Of a DNA stretch of 64,000 bases, positions 8,028 through 17,030 are shown in pieces; within the stretch, counting starts at the first letter, position 1, and each line of letters opens with the position of its first letter. The stretch is from positions 124,001 through 188,000 of the forward strand of contig NZ_JAUSUA010000004.1 in the NCBI RefSeq assembly GCF_030813245.1. Direction: 5' to 3'. The position numbers were made by a program, and so were the translations under genes. The notes beneath the pieces are model-generated. The model worked only from the letters and a program-made list of their open reading frames with translations, searched no databases and had not been told where the DNA came from. The DNA is from Alkalicoccobacillus murimartini (GTDB lineage: Bacteria > Bacillota > Bacilli > Bacillales > Bacillaceae_D).

Positions 8028-8909
8028 TTATTGTACCTTAGTTCGAATGGAATTTACACGCGGAGGTTTATCAATCAAATCTTTAATTGGCTCTGTTAAT
8101 TTGCGGTTAAACAGGGCTTGTAGGACATCTTTTTCTGTCACCTGCCCGTGCCCTGGTTGCATGGTAAAAAGATGACTATGCCCCCTCCTTAGAAGATTCA
8201 CAGCATCTCGAACAATTAGGCTCGGTGATACAGTAAGTTCTGTTTCCGGAGAGTGAATAGTAGGTAACGCTTCTCGTTCTGTTAAAAAGCGCATAAACCG
8301 GTAATGACGCTGTTTCCATTCAAGATAATTGTTAATGACTAAAAAAAATAAGACAACATACAAATTCAAGTGAAAAGGCAAAAATAAGGTAGCTATACAA
8401 ATCAAACATAAAGCTATAACTGAGCTGAATATAGAAGATTTATGAGCTTTCTTATAGGCCAAACGTTCCATAAACCAAAGTTGAACGAGTCTGCCCCCAT
8501 CAAGTGGGAGGACTGGCAATAAATTAAAACAAAGAATGACGAGATTATGCCAAAGGAACAGTTCATGATTAGACTGCGACCAAATGGCTGTACCTGCAAA
8601 AAGATAGGATGCACCGATCATCCACACATGCTGCAATGGCCCCGCTAAGACTAACAGTACTTCCTGCTTAATTGGTTTATTGCCACTATCCTCAATTTCA
8701 GCTACACCTCCAAAAGGAAGTAGCTCGATCTTTCGGATTTTCCATCCATAATGAACAGCGACAGATGCATGACCAAGCTCATGAATAAACACGATGGCAA
8801 ATAGCATGAGCGCCTCTCGAAAATAACCTGTGATGATTCCAATAGCAATAATAACCCAGAAAAATGGATTCAATCGAATAACCGAGATCAATGACCACAT
8901 ATTATTCAA
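8028..8909 (-). CDS. spoIVFB: SpoIVFB, intramembrane site-2 metalloprotease for pro-sigma-K
   Basis: A polytopic membrane zinc protease that cuts pro-sigma-K in the mother cell during sporulation. Zinc ligands are visible: HELGH at 43-47 inside a hydrophobic segment, and Asp137 in NLLPVLPLDGG (129-139). Several hydrophobic segments and a C-terminal CBS-like cytoplasmic tail follow. The 293-residue form uses a TTG at 8907-8909 that overlaps the end of spoIVFA by 8 bases; an ATG three codons later (8898-8900) is equally possible. It is coupled to spoIVFA, its regulator, as in all Bacillus. Confidence 0.96.
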   Translation of the reverse strand: MNNMWSLISVIRLNPFFWVIIAIGIITGYFREALMLFAIVFIHELGHASVAVHYGWKIRKIELLPFGGVAEIEDSGNKPIKQEVLLVLAGPLQHVWMIGASYLFAGTAIWSQSNHELFLWHNLVILCFNLLPVLPLDGGRLVQLWFMERLAYKKAHKSSIFSSVIALCLICIATLFLPFHLNLYVVLFFLVINNYLEWKQRHYRFMRFLTEREALPTIHSPETELTVSPSLIVRDAVNLLRRGHSHLFTMQPGHGQVTEKDVLQALFNRKLTEPIKDLIDKPPRVNSIRTKVQ

Positions 8910-9681
8910 ATGTAATCACTTCATTTGGATTAATGTATTCCTCTCCTTTTTTTAACGCAAAATAATAAATACCTTTATTCTCTTCAGTTCCTTTAGATAC
9001 GGTTCCTAATTCATGACCTGCTTGAATATGATCATAAATATTCACGGAAATCTCATCGAGCATTCCGTAGGTCGACTCCGTTCCATCATAATGTTGAAGT
9101 ACAACGGTTTTACCGATATCATCCTTGTCCGTAATATCAGTCACAAACCCGCCTGTAGCCGCTTGCACTTCTATGCCTTCTCCTGTTTCAATCATCACTC
9201 CACGCCCATTTTGATCAAAATTCTCACGGATGGTTCCAGTAGCAGGAACAGCGTAGGGCGTTAATTCTATTGGGGACTCTTCATTTGTATGTTGCTTATC
9301 TTCCCCTGACTTTTGAGGAAGCAGGCTCAGTGGGCGACCAAAATTAGTCTCGTACCAATGACTAACAGCAGCGAATTGAAATTCCTGTTGAAAGGTTTCC
9401 CCAACAACTTTTCGAACAGGTTCAAGATGCGCCTGATCTGTACGATAAATAATTAATAAAGACAGAAAAACCAATGTACAAAATAACGTTCGAAGAGCAA
9501 GAGATCCACTTATTCGTTTTGGTGGTTGATCATCTACTACATTAAGTGAAGGCTTTTCAGCTGAATTCAGATTCTGTAAGGTTGAAGTAGTAGTTGAGGT
9601 GGATAGAGTCTTTCTATTTCCTGTTGAAGCTTTGCGCTTGGCTTCTATCCGCTTACGAACTTGTTTTAACTGCTTTGACAT
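8902..9681 (-). CDS. spoIVFA: SpoIVFA, regulator of the SpoIVFB protease
   Basis: A 259-residue membrane protein from the ATG at 9679-9681. An in-frame ATG 21 bases upstream would include the ribosome site AAGGAG in the coding part and is rejected. The N-terminus is basic, one membrane segment lies at about 62-82, and the C-terminal half (about 135-255) has the fold signature of M23/LytM peptidases (GTIRENFDQNGRGV, VVLQHYDGTESTYG) without the full zinc set. SpoIVFA anchors and inhibits SpoIVFB together with BofA until the SpoIVB signal arrives. It overlaps spoIVFB. Confidence 0.95.
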   Translation of the reverse strand: MSKQLKQVRKRIEAKRKASTGNRKTLSTSTTTSTLQNLNSAEKPSLNVVDDQPPKRISGSLALRTLFCTLVFLSLLIIYRTDQAHLEPVRKVVGETFQQEFQFAAVSHWYETNFGRPLSLLPQKSGEDKQHTNEESPIELTPYAVPATGTIRENFDQNGRGVMIETGEGIEVQAATGGFVTDITDKDDIGKTVVLQHYDGTESTYGMLDEISVNIYDHIQAGHELGTVSKGTEENKGIYYFALKKGEEYINPNEVITFE

Positions 9682-9843
9682 TCTGCCAACACTCCTTATC
9701 ATTGCCGTAATGATTGTACTCTACTCTATGACTTGTCCGGAGAGAGTATGTCCATTCCAGAATATATTGTTCAAATAGGATTGATCATACGTGTTGCAGG
9801 GAACAGATACATATACACAAACAAACAGGAGAGTGAAAGTATA

Positions 9844-10761
9844 ATGAGAACACGAAAACTAGGTAACTCTGATCTAGTAGTCAGCGAGCTCGGATTAGGT
9901 GCCATGTCGCTTGGGAAAGATGCTCAAAAGGCCTCTTCTATCATTGATGAAGCATTACATCATGGTGTGAACTATATCGATACAGCAGATTTGTATGATA
10001 TGGGAGAAAATGAAGAATTGATTGGAAAAGCCATTAGTAAAAGACGCAAAGACATCATTCTTGCTACCAAGGCAGGAAATCGCTTTGAACAAGGGAAAGA
10101 AGGCTGGGAATGGGACCCATCAAAAAAACACATACAACAGGCAGTAAAAGATAGCCTACTCCGCCTGAAAACCGACTATATTGATCTTTATCAACTTCAT
10201 GGGGGCACAATCGATGATCCAATCGATGAAACCATTGAAGCGTTTGAGGAACTAAAACAGGAAGGAGTCATTCGCGAGTATGGCATTTCTTCGATTCGAC
10301 CAAATGTTATTCGTGAATATGTAAAAAAATCATCCATCGTTAGTGTGATGATGCAGCATAGCTTGGTAGATCGTCGAGCCGAGGAATGGTTTGAGCTTCT
10401 TGATAAAAACAAAATCAGTGTCGTCACTCGAGGACCTATCGCAAAGGGAATTTTAAGTGATAGACCATTGGATTCTATTCAGTCGGTTTCAGATAAAGGC
10501 TACATGAACTATACGTATGCTGAGCTTGATACGCTGCGTCAACAACTCAATGAACACTTTTCACAAAAGAGATCTTTAGTAGATGTTGCGTTCCAATATA
10601 ACCTTGCACAAACACCTGTTGCGTCTGTTATTGCAGGAGCAAGCAGCATTGAGCAAATCCGTGAAAATGCACAAGCTATTCAGTCACAACCTCTTTCTTC
10701 AGAAGAAATTAGCTGGCTTAAACAACATACAAAAGCTGATGTGTATGAGCAGCATCGGTAA
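9844..10761 (+). CDS. Aldo/keto reductase
   Basis: A 305-residue NAD(P)H-dependent oxidoreductase starting MRTRKLGNSD at ATG 9844-9846. AGGAG lies 13 bases before the start; the frame is open farther upstream, but that part has no initiation site and no family similarity. The catalytic tetrad is present: Asp46 and Tyr51 (YIDTADLYDMG), Lys76 (LATKAG) and His119 (LYQLHGG). The family reduces aldehydes and ketones; the physiological substrate is unknown. It runs opposite to the surrounding operons and opens a block of genes placed between spoIVFA and minD, where B. subtilis has none. Confidence 0.92.
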   Translation: MRTRKLGNSDLVVSELGLGAMSLGKDAQKASSIIDEALHHGVNYIDTADLYDMGENEELIGKAISKRRKDIILATKAGNRFEQGKEGWEWDPSKKHIQQAVKDSLLRLKTDYIDLYQLHGGTIDDPIDETIEAFEELKQEGVIREYGISSIRPNVIREYVKKSSIVSVMMQHSLVDRRAEEWFELLDKNKISVVTRGPIAKGILSDRPLDSIQSVSDKGYMNYTYAELDTLRQQLNEHFSQKRSLVDVAFQYNLAQTPVASVIAGASSIEQIRENAQAIQSQPLSSEEISWLKQHTKADVYEQHR

Positions 10762-10773
10762 TAAAACAAAAAA

Positions 10774-11120
10774 GAGGCTGAGACAGAACCATACAGTTGA
10801 TATGAAAAGACAAACAAGTTTAATCGTTTGCACAGCCAAAGCTGACATTTGCTCGTTCTTCAGTAACGCTATCTCTTAAAAATGAGCTCAATCCAGCGTA
10901 GGACATACACGGAGACTTCCATGGGAGCAAAGGCCTGGGTGAGACTCCGCAATGCATCAGCACAAGGAGGCTCACCAGCCAGCCCGCGGGTGCAGAGTGT
11001 ATGTCCGGAGCGGCCTCGACACTCTCTTATTTCTAAATGACAAAAACCCGAATCATCATGCAGTTTAACTCGCATAATGATTCGGGTTTTTAGCTTTATA
11101 AAGCAGTTCTGTCCCAGCCT
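10774..11120. repeat. Structured intergenic repeat element, copy 1
   Basis: A 347-base non-coding unit bounded by inverted ends: AGGCTGAGACAGAAC (10775-10789) and the complement of GTTCTGTCCCAGCCT (11106-11120), 14 of 15 matching. Inside is a perfect 10-base inverted pair GGACATACAC / GTGTATGTCC (10901-10910, 10997-11006), a nested near-pair CTGGGTGAG / CTCACCAG, and a terminator-type hairpin (11042-11091). A shorter relative lies at 38977-39195. The end sequences resemble TGGGACA-type intergenic repeats seen in other Firmicutes. It lies between convergent genes. Confidence 0.75.
11042..11091. terminator. Bidirectional terminator inside repeat copy 1
   Basis: AAAAACCCGAATCAT pairs perfectly with ATGATTCGGGTTTTT, giving a long stem with T tracts on both strands. 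It can end both the aldo/keto reductase and moaB transcripts. Confidence 0.85.
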
Positions 11121-11130
11121 GTTTTTAAAC

Positions 11131-11628
11131 TCAACGATTTCCTTCCATTATTTCTTGAACCACATTTTTTAGTTCTGGCACGATAATCTTTTCCATTCCT
11201 AACTTAACAGCCCTTGTTGTACCTGGCATCGAGAAGATAGCCTTACCATCTCGAACACCCGCGATCGCACGACTTGTGATAGCCGCTGTACCAATGTCTT
11301 CACTAAAACTCATGTAGCGAAAAATTTCTCCAAAGCCTGGCATTTCCTTATCTAAACTATCTCGAACGGCTTCATAGGTTGTATCCTCAATAGCAATACC
11401 TGTTCCACCACTAATTAACACAACATCAATATCAGCACGTGCGGCCGCTACTTTCAGCCATCTCTGGATACTGCTATAATCATCCCTACAGATCTGATAT
11501 TCAGTGACTGCATGTCCATCACTCTCTAGCAATTCTCTCATCGTTGAACCATTCACATCGTTTTCATAGGTTCGTGTTGATGAAACAGTCAAGATCATAC
11601 ACCTTACAACAAGATTCGATTGAATCAT
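11131..11628 (-). CDS. moaB: Molybdenum cofactor biosynthesis protein MoaB
   Basis: A 165-residue MoaB/MogA-fold protein. The signature SGGTGIAIEDTTYEAV and the later FSMPGTTRAVKLGMEKII are typical. MoaB-type proteins adenylylate molybdopterin or are of uncertain role in the molybdenum cofactor pathway. GAGGGGGA stands 8 bases before the ATG. It is divergently transcribed from the adjacent moaC-like gene across 96 bases, and no other moa/moe gene is in the window. It ends 10 bases from the repeat element. Confidence 0.92.
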   Translation of the reverse strand: MIQSNLVVRCMILTVSSTRTYENDVNGSTMRELLESDGHAVTEYQICRDDYSSIQRWLKVAAARADIDVVLISGGTGIAIEDTTYEAVRDSLDKEMPGFGEIFRYMSFSEDIGTAAITSRAIAGVRDGKAIFSMPGTTRAVKLGMEKIIVPELKNVVQEIMEGNR

Positions 11629-11724
11629 GAGATAAATCCCCCTCTAATTGACAGTTTGTCTAGTTATCTATTATGATTACACAGTGTCTATTCTGTTCGG
11701 AGTAGCTGAAATGGAGGAGAAACT

Positions 11725-12171
11725 ATGAACAGGCCAAAGCGATCTTCTAAACCGAATTTTTTATCATTAGCCCGTTCCTTCTCTTCATCCAGCGAAAGAA
11801 CAGCTATTGCTAATACAACAATCGAATGCAGTGATTTGATTTATTCCATTATCCAAGAAGGTCGAATTCAAGAAGATGAATTATGTTATTCAGCAAGAGT
11901 AGCAGGTACATTAGCTGCTAAAAATGCTGGGCAATGGATTCCTTACTGTCACACGACAACAATTGATACGCTGACCATTGAATTTTCATGGGACGCTCAT
12001 ACATTACTCATTCAAGCGTCAATTAAAGCAAAGGCTACAAATTCACTAGATACGTTGGCTATGGCTGCAGTATCTACAGCAGCCCTTACTATATTTGATG
12101 TATGTAAAGAATACGATAAAGGTATTGTCATTGGTCCTACATACCTCTCACGTAAAAGTGACGATGCATAA
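11725..12171 (+). CDS. Divergent MoaC-like protein (cyclic pyranopterin phosphate synthase family)
   Basis: A 148-residue protein with a strong site (GGAGGAG) before its ATG. The C-terminal two-thirds match MoaC: ARVAGTLAAK, WIPYCH (His76), AALTIFDVCK (Asp125, Lys128), DKGIVIGPTYL. MoaC converts the radical-SAM product of MoaA into cyclic pyranopterin. The N-terminus lacks the usual VDVS(A/N)K-type segment. By eye the conserved lysine of KGDV aligns with an acidic residue (QEDELCYSA), and the glutamate pair of TGVEMEAL aligns with NSLDTLAM, keeping at most one acid (Asp109). It may be inactive, altered in substrate, or simply divergent. Confidence 0.75.
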   Translation: MNRPKRSSKPNFLSLARSFSSSSERTAIANTTIECSDLIYSIIQEGRIQEDELCYSARVAGTLAAKNAGQWIPYCHTTTIDTLTIEFSWDAHTLLIQASIKAKATNSLDTLAMAAVSTAALTIFDVCKEYDKGIVIGPTYLSRKSDDA

Positions 12172-12184
12172 CCAAGAAAAAACA

Positions 12185-12213
12185 GCCAGCAGCTTCATAC
12201 TGCTGGCTTTCTT
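12185..12213. terminator. Bidirectional terminator between moaC-like and DJ-1 genes
   Basis: GCCAGCAG and CTGCTGGC form an 8-base perfect stem with a 7-base loop. T-rich tracts follow on both strands, so it can serve both convergent genes. Confidence 0.88.
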
Positions 12214-12223
12214 ATGCACATTT

Positions 12224-12742
12224 TTAAGAAGCAAGAATTTTTAAGGATTCACGATTAAAAGCGGGAAGATCATCTGGCGTTCTGCTTGTTACTAAGTTTC
12301 CTCCGCATACAATGACTTCCTCATCCTTCACCGTTGCCCCCGCATTTTCAAGGTCAACTAACACTGATTTAAATCCTGTTACAGTACGACCCTTTAAAAC
12401 ATCTGCATTGATTAATAACTGAGGACCGTGGCAAATCGCGAATATAGGCTTCCCAGCATCTGCAAACTCTTTTGTAAATGCGACAAATTTATCATCCGCG
12501 CGCAGGATATCTGGAGAAAATCCACCAGGTAACAACAATGCATCAAAATCGGCTGGACTTACATCACCAATCGCTTTATCAATCGTGACTTTAGCGTCAC
12601 CTTGTTTACCTGTTACTGTGTTTCCACTTTTATGTTCAATCGTTGTGATTGTATGTCCAGCTTCTTTGTATGCTTTCACTGGATCTGTGTATTCAACATC
12701 CTCAAAATAGTCTGTTACTAAAACGGCGATGTGTTTACTCAT
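12224..12742 (-). CDS. DJ-1/PfpI family protein (type 1 glutamine amidotransferase-like)
   Basis: A 172-residue protein of the PfpI/YraA type. The nucleophile elbow AICHGPQLL holds the conserved Cys, with a conserved Glu near residue 15 (DYFEDVEYTDP). It contains LLPGGFSPD and ends with DDLPAFNRESLKIL. Such proteins are linked to stress protection, deglycation or chaperone functions in Bacillus; proteolytic activity is disputed. It is a single gene between two terminators, within the block that separates minD from spoIVFA. Confidence 0.92.
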   Translation of the reverse strand: MSKHIAVLVTDYFEDVEYTDPVKAYKEAGHTITTIEHKSGNTVTGKQGDAKVTIDKAIGDVSPADFDALLLPGGFSPDILRADDKFVAFTKEFADAGKPIFAICHGPQLLINADVLKGRTVTGFKSVLVDLENAGATVKDEEVIVCGGNLVTSRTPDDLPAFNRESLKILAS

Positions 12743-12873
12743 TTACTATCACTCCTATATTGATTGTTACTAATAATGTACCCTTTAGATCTATAACTAA
12801 ACACAGGATAAAGCTCCAATTAATATTCGCAATAGACAAAAAATAAACGTATGATTGGTTAACTCATTTCTAC

Positions 12874-12908
12874 AAAAAAAGCCTCCGAGAAATGGTTTCT
12901 CAGAGGCT
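12874..12908 (-). terminator. Terminator of the mre-min operon
   Basis: Minus strand: GCCTCTGAGAAA and TTTCTCGGAGGC pair across four bases and are followed by seven T residues. Confidence 0.92.
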
Positions 12909-12932
12909 TTATCTATAAGACTACTCTATTAT

Positions 12933-13727
12933 TTATCGAACTCGGAAGAATTTTTTAATCTTAGCTAACACGCCTTTTTGCTCTTCAAATGAGATTAAAG
13001 GTACATTTTCTCCTAAAATTCGACGAGCGATGTTGCGATAGGCAATAGAGGCTTTGCTACCAGTATGTAAAGCAATGGGTTCACCCTTGTTAGAGTACTT
13101 AATGACTTCATCATCATCAATGACGATCCCAATTAATTCAATAGCCAAAATAGCTGCTATTTCATCTACATCCATCATTTCACCATTTTGCATCATGTGG
13201 CCACGGATACGATTTACAACCAATCGAGGTGACTCAATATCTTCTTTTTCAAGCAAACCAATAATTCGATCTGCATCTCGCACAGCTGAACGCTCAGGAG
13301 TGGTTACAACAATCGCACGATCTGCTCCAGAAATGGCATTTTTAAACCCTTGCTCAATTCCAGCAGGACAGTCAATGATGACATAATCATATTCCTGCTT
13401 TAATTCTTCAATGATTTTACGCATCTGTTCAGGTTCAACGGATGTCTTGTCCTTTGTTTGAGCAGCTGGTAGAAGAAATAAACATTCGAATCGTTTATCT
13501 TTAATTAAAGCTTGCTTCAAGCGGCATCGCTCTTCTACAACATCAACCAGATCATATATGATTCGATTCTCAAGCCCCATAACTACATCTAAATTACGTA
13601 AGCCAATATCTGTATCCACTAAACATACTTTTTTATTTTGCAAAGCTAATGCGGTACCAACATTTGCAGAGGTGGTTGTTTTTCCAACTCCACCTTTCCC
13701 GCTTGTAATGACGATTGCTTCTCCCAC
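12933..13727 (-). CDS. minD: Septum site-determining ATPase MinD
   Basis: A 264-residue membrane-associated ATPase that recruits MinC and keeps the division septum away from the poles. The deviant Walker A is SGKGGVGKTT (9-18), followed by DTDIGLRNLD and DCPAGIEQGF. The C-terminal amphipathic membrane helix is AKIKKFFRVR. The start is GTG at 13725-13727 with AAAGGGG upstream. It is the last gene of mreBCD-minCD; a terminator follows. Confidence 0.98.
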   Translation of the reverse strand: MGEAIVITSGKGGVGKTTTSANVGTALALQNKKVCLVDTDIGLRNLDVVMGLENRIIYDLVDVVEERCRLKQALIKDKRFECLFLLPAAQTKDKTSVEPEQMRKIIEELKQEYDYVIIDCPAGIEQGFKNAISGADRAIVVTTPERSAVRDADRIIGLLEKEDIESPRLVVNRIRGHMMQNGEMMDVDEIAAILAIELIGIVIDDDEVIKYSNKGEPIALHTGSKASIAYRNIARRILGENVPLISFEEQKGVLAKIKKFFRVR

Positions 13728-13753
13728 GTCTATTCCCCTTTCTCTGGATCCTT

Positions 13754-14443
13754 TTACTCTTCTGTAAGCTGATTCGTGTTAGATGTTAGTTCAGGTCTCT
13801 CATGAACCAGCTTCTGTACACGTTCCAGAACAATTTCTGAGGTCGCACCCTTTAAAAACGCGGTTTCCATAAACGTATCTTCATGGTCAATATCAGCAAA
13901 GCTATAAATTTCTGATGCAATTCTTAATTGCACTGGTGCCATTAATGAAGCCGTAATAACCGCTTTTTTGTTCCCTTCATACCCTGCATGAGCAATACCT
14001 TTGAGAGCGCCTAGCACATGGATACTTCCAGTTGCCATTACCGTTCCACCTGGATTAATATCTCCTACTAACAACACGTCTCCCCGAATCTTAAGTACTT
14101 GGCCAGAACGCACCATCCGTGTAAGAGTCAGAAATTGACTTTCCTGCTGACGTTTCTCTGCTTCTTCTACAGAAATAACGGTCGATTCAATCGTTTCAAT
14201 TTCTAAGCTTCGACCTTCAGTTATGACTTTTTGCAATTCAGCTTCTGATTCGTCAGACAAAAACCTTCGTCCCACATCGACTTTGACTCGGACCTTTGGA
14301 CCATCCTCATGCTGATAATAGTTAGAATTTAGCTTCTCAGTCAACTCTTCTATTAACTGATCATATGCACATCGATCATCTAATAGAAAAACCAAACCGT
14401 TTTTTGTGCCTTTTATTGTTACATATTGTTTTTTCTGCGTCAC
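13754..14443 (-). CDS. minC: Septum site-determining protein MinC
   Basis: A 229-residue FtsZ-assembly inhibitor. The N-terminal FtsZ-interacting domain (about 1-100) is followed by the right-handed beta-helix domain with VRSGQVLKIRGDVLLVGDIN, GGTVMATGSIHVLGALKG and AHAG, which binds MinD. The GTG at 14441-14443 has GAGGTG 8 bases upstream. It lies between mreD and minD in the conserved operon. Confidence 0.97.
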   Translation of the reverse strand: MTQKKQYVTIKGTKNGLVFLLDDRCAYDQLIEELTEKLNSNYYQHEDGPKVRVKVDVGRRFLSDESEAELQKVITEGRSLEIETIESTVISVEEAEKRQQESQFLTLTRMVRSGQVLKIRGDVLLVGDINPGGTVMATGSIHVLGALKGIAHAGYEGNKKAVITASLMAPVQLRIASEIYSFADIDHEDTFMETAFLKGATSEIVLERVQKLVHERPELTSNTNQLTEE

Positions 14444-14570
14444 CTTTTGCTCACCTCAGACACACTCGCTACACACGAAGTTCATTTTTTGACTGTCTTG
14501 ATCGAATGGTGTTAGATTCTTTACTCATTTCGCCACAGCTAGAATATAGTCCTCTTTTTCAGACTTATTC

Positions 14571-15095
14571 TTAACGTTGGCGCAGATCTGTCTGCTGATT
14601 AACATGATAAATTAGGCGACGGATCGGAAATAAAGCGAGTATAGCAAACGCTCCATTAAATAATACAGTTGGAAGAAGACGACTATTCGCAAAGTGTCCT
14701 CCTGTCATATTCGTTACACCTAACATCTGTAGAATTCCATATTGGTAATATTCAAAGAACACCACCGCTAAACAGGCCAAGACAATGGGCACTAACACAC
14801 TATCTTGAATCCGTTTAGTAGAGAAAGCAAAGATGTAACCAATAAAAGCAAACCCAAACATATAGATCCCTAAAAACTCTGTATAAACAACGTCATAAAC
14901 AAATCCAAAGATCAGACCGTGAATCAAACTTTGACTCCGACCAATGTAGATACCTATAAAAACAATCACTACAACTAAAAATCGAGGAACCATAATAGCA
15001 TCTATCTGTAGAAAGTTAGCCACAGCATTTGGCACGATCGTCCCTTCAATCACAAGTAAAAACAATAGCAAAGCAGCAACATAATAACGACTCAC
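14571..15095 (-). CDS. mreD: Rod shape-determining protein MreD
   Basis: A 174-residue polytopic membrane protein with about five hydrophobic segments and the family pattern GRSQSLIHGLIFGFVYD. It belongs to the elongasome with MreB, MreC, RodA and PBP2-type enzymes. The GTG start is 3 bases past the mreC stop, and AGGAGG overlaps the end of mreC. Confidence 0.95.
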   Translation of the reverse strand: MSRYYVAALLLFLLVIEGTIVPNAVANFLQIDAIMVPRFLVVVIVFIGIYIGRSQSLIHGLIFGFVYDVVYTEFLGIYMFGFAFIGYIFAFSTKRIQDSVLVPIVLACLAVVFFEYYQYGILQMLGVTNMTGGHFANSRLLPTVLFNGAFAILALFPIRRLIYHVNQQTDLRQR

Positions 15096-15097
15096 GC

Positions 15098-15976
15098 TTA
15101 GTCCTCCTCTTCTAAAAGAGAAGGATCCATTGCGTCCGTTCCGCGTTCGACTACATATAAATAACCAAACGCAGAAAAGTCAGCTGCTGGCTTCACATAG
15201 GCCGTTTGTGAAAGACCATATTCATCAAGCTCAACTTCTTCCACTTCACCAAGGATTAATCCTGCAGGGTACACATCCCCTAGTCCAGAGGTTGTTACGG
15301 TTTGTTCTGGCTCGATGTCTGCTTCTACATCAATCTTTCGTAAGATTAGTAGATTTCGATCCTCATCGTAGCCTTCAATAAATCCATAACCAGGAATATC
15401 TTCTCCATCCATGATTTGAGCTGACACTTGATTGGACGGATCATTATCAGAGAGAAGCTGCACATACGAGGTAAATTTACTGGTTTGTTTTACCTTTCCA
15501 ACAAGTCCACCATTTGAATCCACAACAGCCATATCTGTTGTGATGTTATTGTCTTCTCCTAGATTAATCCCAACATACTGTGTCCACCTGTCTGGATTAC
15601 GGTGAATCACAGTTGCTGGACGTTTAACGTAATCATTAAGCGTATCCTGTAAATCAAGCATATCTTGCAATGTTTCATTTTCATTGGCAAGTTGGTTTCG
15701 CTCTACTGAAATCTGCGCATATTCATCTAGCCTAGATTTCAGCAGTTGATTCTCCTCATAGAGATCCTTAATATCACGAACATTTTCAATAAATCCTCCA
15801 ACAAAATGAGCTGGTGTTGAAAAGAGGTTTTGAACCCAACCCACAGAATCACGTACGAGCTTTTCAGGTCCTGTTGGATTTTCTCTATTACTTGTTGAAT
15901 AACCAATTAACGCCACTAGGATGATCAAGCTAACAAGTAAAATAATCAGCTTCTTATTTGAGAAAAAAGATGGCAT
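15098..15976 (-). CDS. mreC: Rod shape-determining protein MreC
   Basis: A 292-residue bitopic protein: one N-terminal membrane segment (about 8-26), a coiled coil at about 65-112 (DIKDLYEENQLLKSRLDEYA and onward), then the two-barrel periplasm-side domain with VVDSNGGLVGKV and TSGLGDVYPAGLILGEV. It links the MreB filament to wall synthases. It is between mreB (13 bases upstream) and mreD. Confidence 0.97.
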   Translation of the reverse strand: MPSFFSNKKLIILLVSLIILVALIGYSTSNRENPTGPEKLVRDSVGWVQNLFSTPAHFVGGFIENVRDIKDLYEENQLLKSRLDEYAQISVERNQLANENETLQDMLDLQDTLNDYVKRPATVIHRNPDRWTQYVGINLGEDNNITTDMAVVDSNGGLVGKVKQTSKFTSYVQLLSDNDPSNQVSAQIMDGEDIPGYGFIEGYDEDRNLLILRKIDVEADIEPEQTVTTSGLGDVYPAGLILGEVEEVELDEYGLSQTAYVKPAADFSAFGYLYVVERGTDAMDPSLLEEED

Positions 15977-15989
15977 TTAGAACACCTAC

Positions 15990-17030
15990 TTACGATTTAC
16001 GATCAGAACGCGAGGTAATTCCCGCTTTTGAACGAAATAAATGTAAATTCTCTAACGCGCGTCCTGTGCCAATGGCTACACAATCAAGTGGATCCTCAGC
16101 AACAATCACAGGCATATTTGTTTCATCACTTAGTAATTTATCTAGATTGCGAAGCAGAGCCCCACCACCTGTTAACACGATACCACGATCCATAATATCT
16201 GCTGCAAGCTCTGGAGGAGATTGCTCCAACGTATTTTTCACCGCTTCAATAATTGTAGTGACTGTGTCTGAGAGCGCTTTTGAGATCTCTTCAGCAGTGA
16301 CTGTAATGGTTTTAGGCAAACCAGAAACTAAATCACGTCCACGAATATCCATTTCATTTACATCATCCGGAGCACTAGCTGATCCAATCTCAAGCTTAAG
16401 TGTCTCAGCCGTTCGTTCACCAATCATTAGACTGTATGTCTTTTTGACGTAATGGATAATCGCATCGTCCATTTCATCACCCGCCACACGAATTGATTGA
16501 CTAGTGACAATACCTCCTAGTGAGATAATGGCGACTTCTGTTGTTCCTCCACCAATATCAACAACCATACTTCCTGTCGGTTCCCAAACAGGAAGATCAG
16601 CGCCTATAGCCGCTGCAAAAGGTTCTTCAAGCGTATACGCTTCTTTTGCGCCTGCTTGTTTTGTTGCGTCCTCAACCGCACGTTTTTCAACCGCTGTAAT
16701 CCCACTTGGTACACAGACCATAACAGAAGGTTTACGTGTAAAAATCGATCGAGATTTCTGCGCCTGACGAATAAAATATTTTAACATCGTAGCAGTTGTA
16801 TCAAAGTCCGCAATGACACCGTCTTTCATTGGACGAATTGCCACAATATTTCCAGGTGTTCGACCAATCATGTTTTTGGCATCATTACCAACTGCCTCAA
16901 TTGAATTTGTATCTGTACGTAATGCAACAACCGAAGGCTCCCGCAAAACGATCCCTTTTCCTTTTGTATATACAAGCGTATTCGCTGTTCCTAAGTCAAT
17001 TCCAATATCTCTTGAAAAACCACCAAACAT
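15990..17030 (-). CDS. mreB: Rod shape-determining protein MreB (bacterial actin)
   Basis: A 346-residue actin-fold ATPase. Phosphate loops [13 protein letters not shown] (N-terminal) and [17 protein letters not shown], plus [14 protein letters not shown], are all intact. It polymerises under the membrane and guides side-wall synthesis. GGGAG precedes the ATG. It is the first gene of mreBCD-minCD, 155 bases from radC; a promoter probably lies there but no strong match was seen. Confidence 0.98.
   Translation of the reverse strand: MFGGFSRDIGIDLGTANTLVYTKGKGIVLREPSVVALRTDTNSIEAVGNDAKNMIGRTPGNIVAIRPMKDGVIADFDTTATMLKYFIRQAQKSRSIFTRKPSVMVCVPSGITAVEKRAVEDATKQAGAKEAYTLEEPFAAAIGADLPVWEPTGSMVVDIGGGTTEVAIISLGGIVTSQSIRVAGDEMDDAIIHYVKKTYSLMIGERTAETLKLEIGSASAPDDVNEMDIRGRDLVSGLPKTITVTAEEISKALSDTVTTIIEAVKNTLEQSPPELAADIMDRGIVLTGGGALLRNLDKLLSDETNMPVIVAEDPLDCVAIGTGRALENLHLFRSKAGITSRSDRKS

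Noticed and set aside
9733-9843. Longer N-terminus of the aldo/keto reductase
   Set aside because: The extra 37 codons have no ribosome site and do not match the family, which begins with MRTRKLGNSD-type sequence.
10869-11075. Minus-strand open frame of 68 codons inside repeat copy 1
   Set aside because: It spans the inverted arms and the terminator stem, and the corresponding frame is not kept in copy 2.
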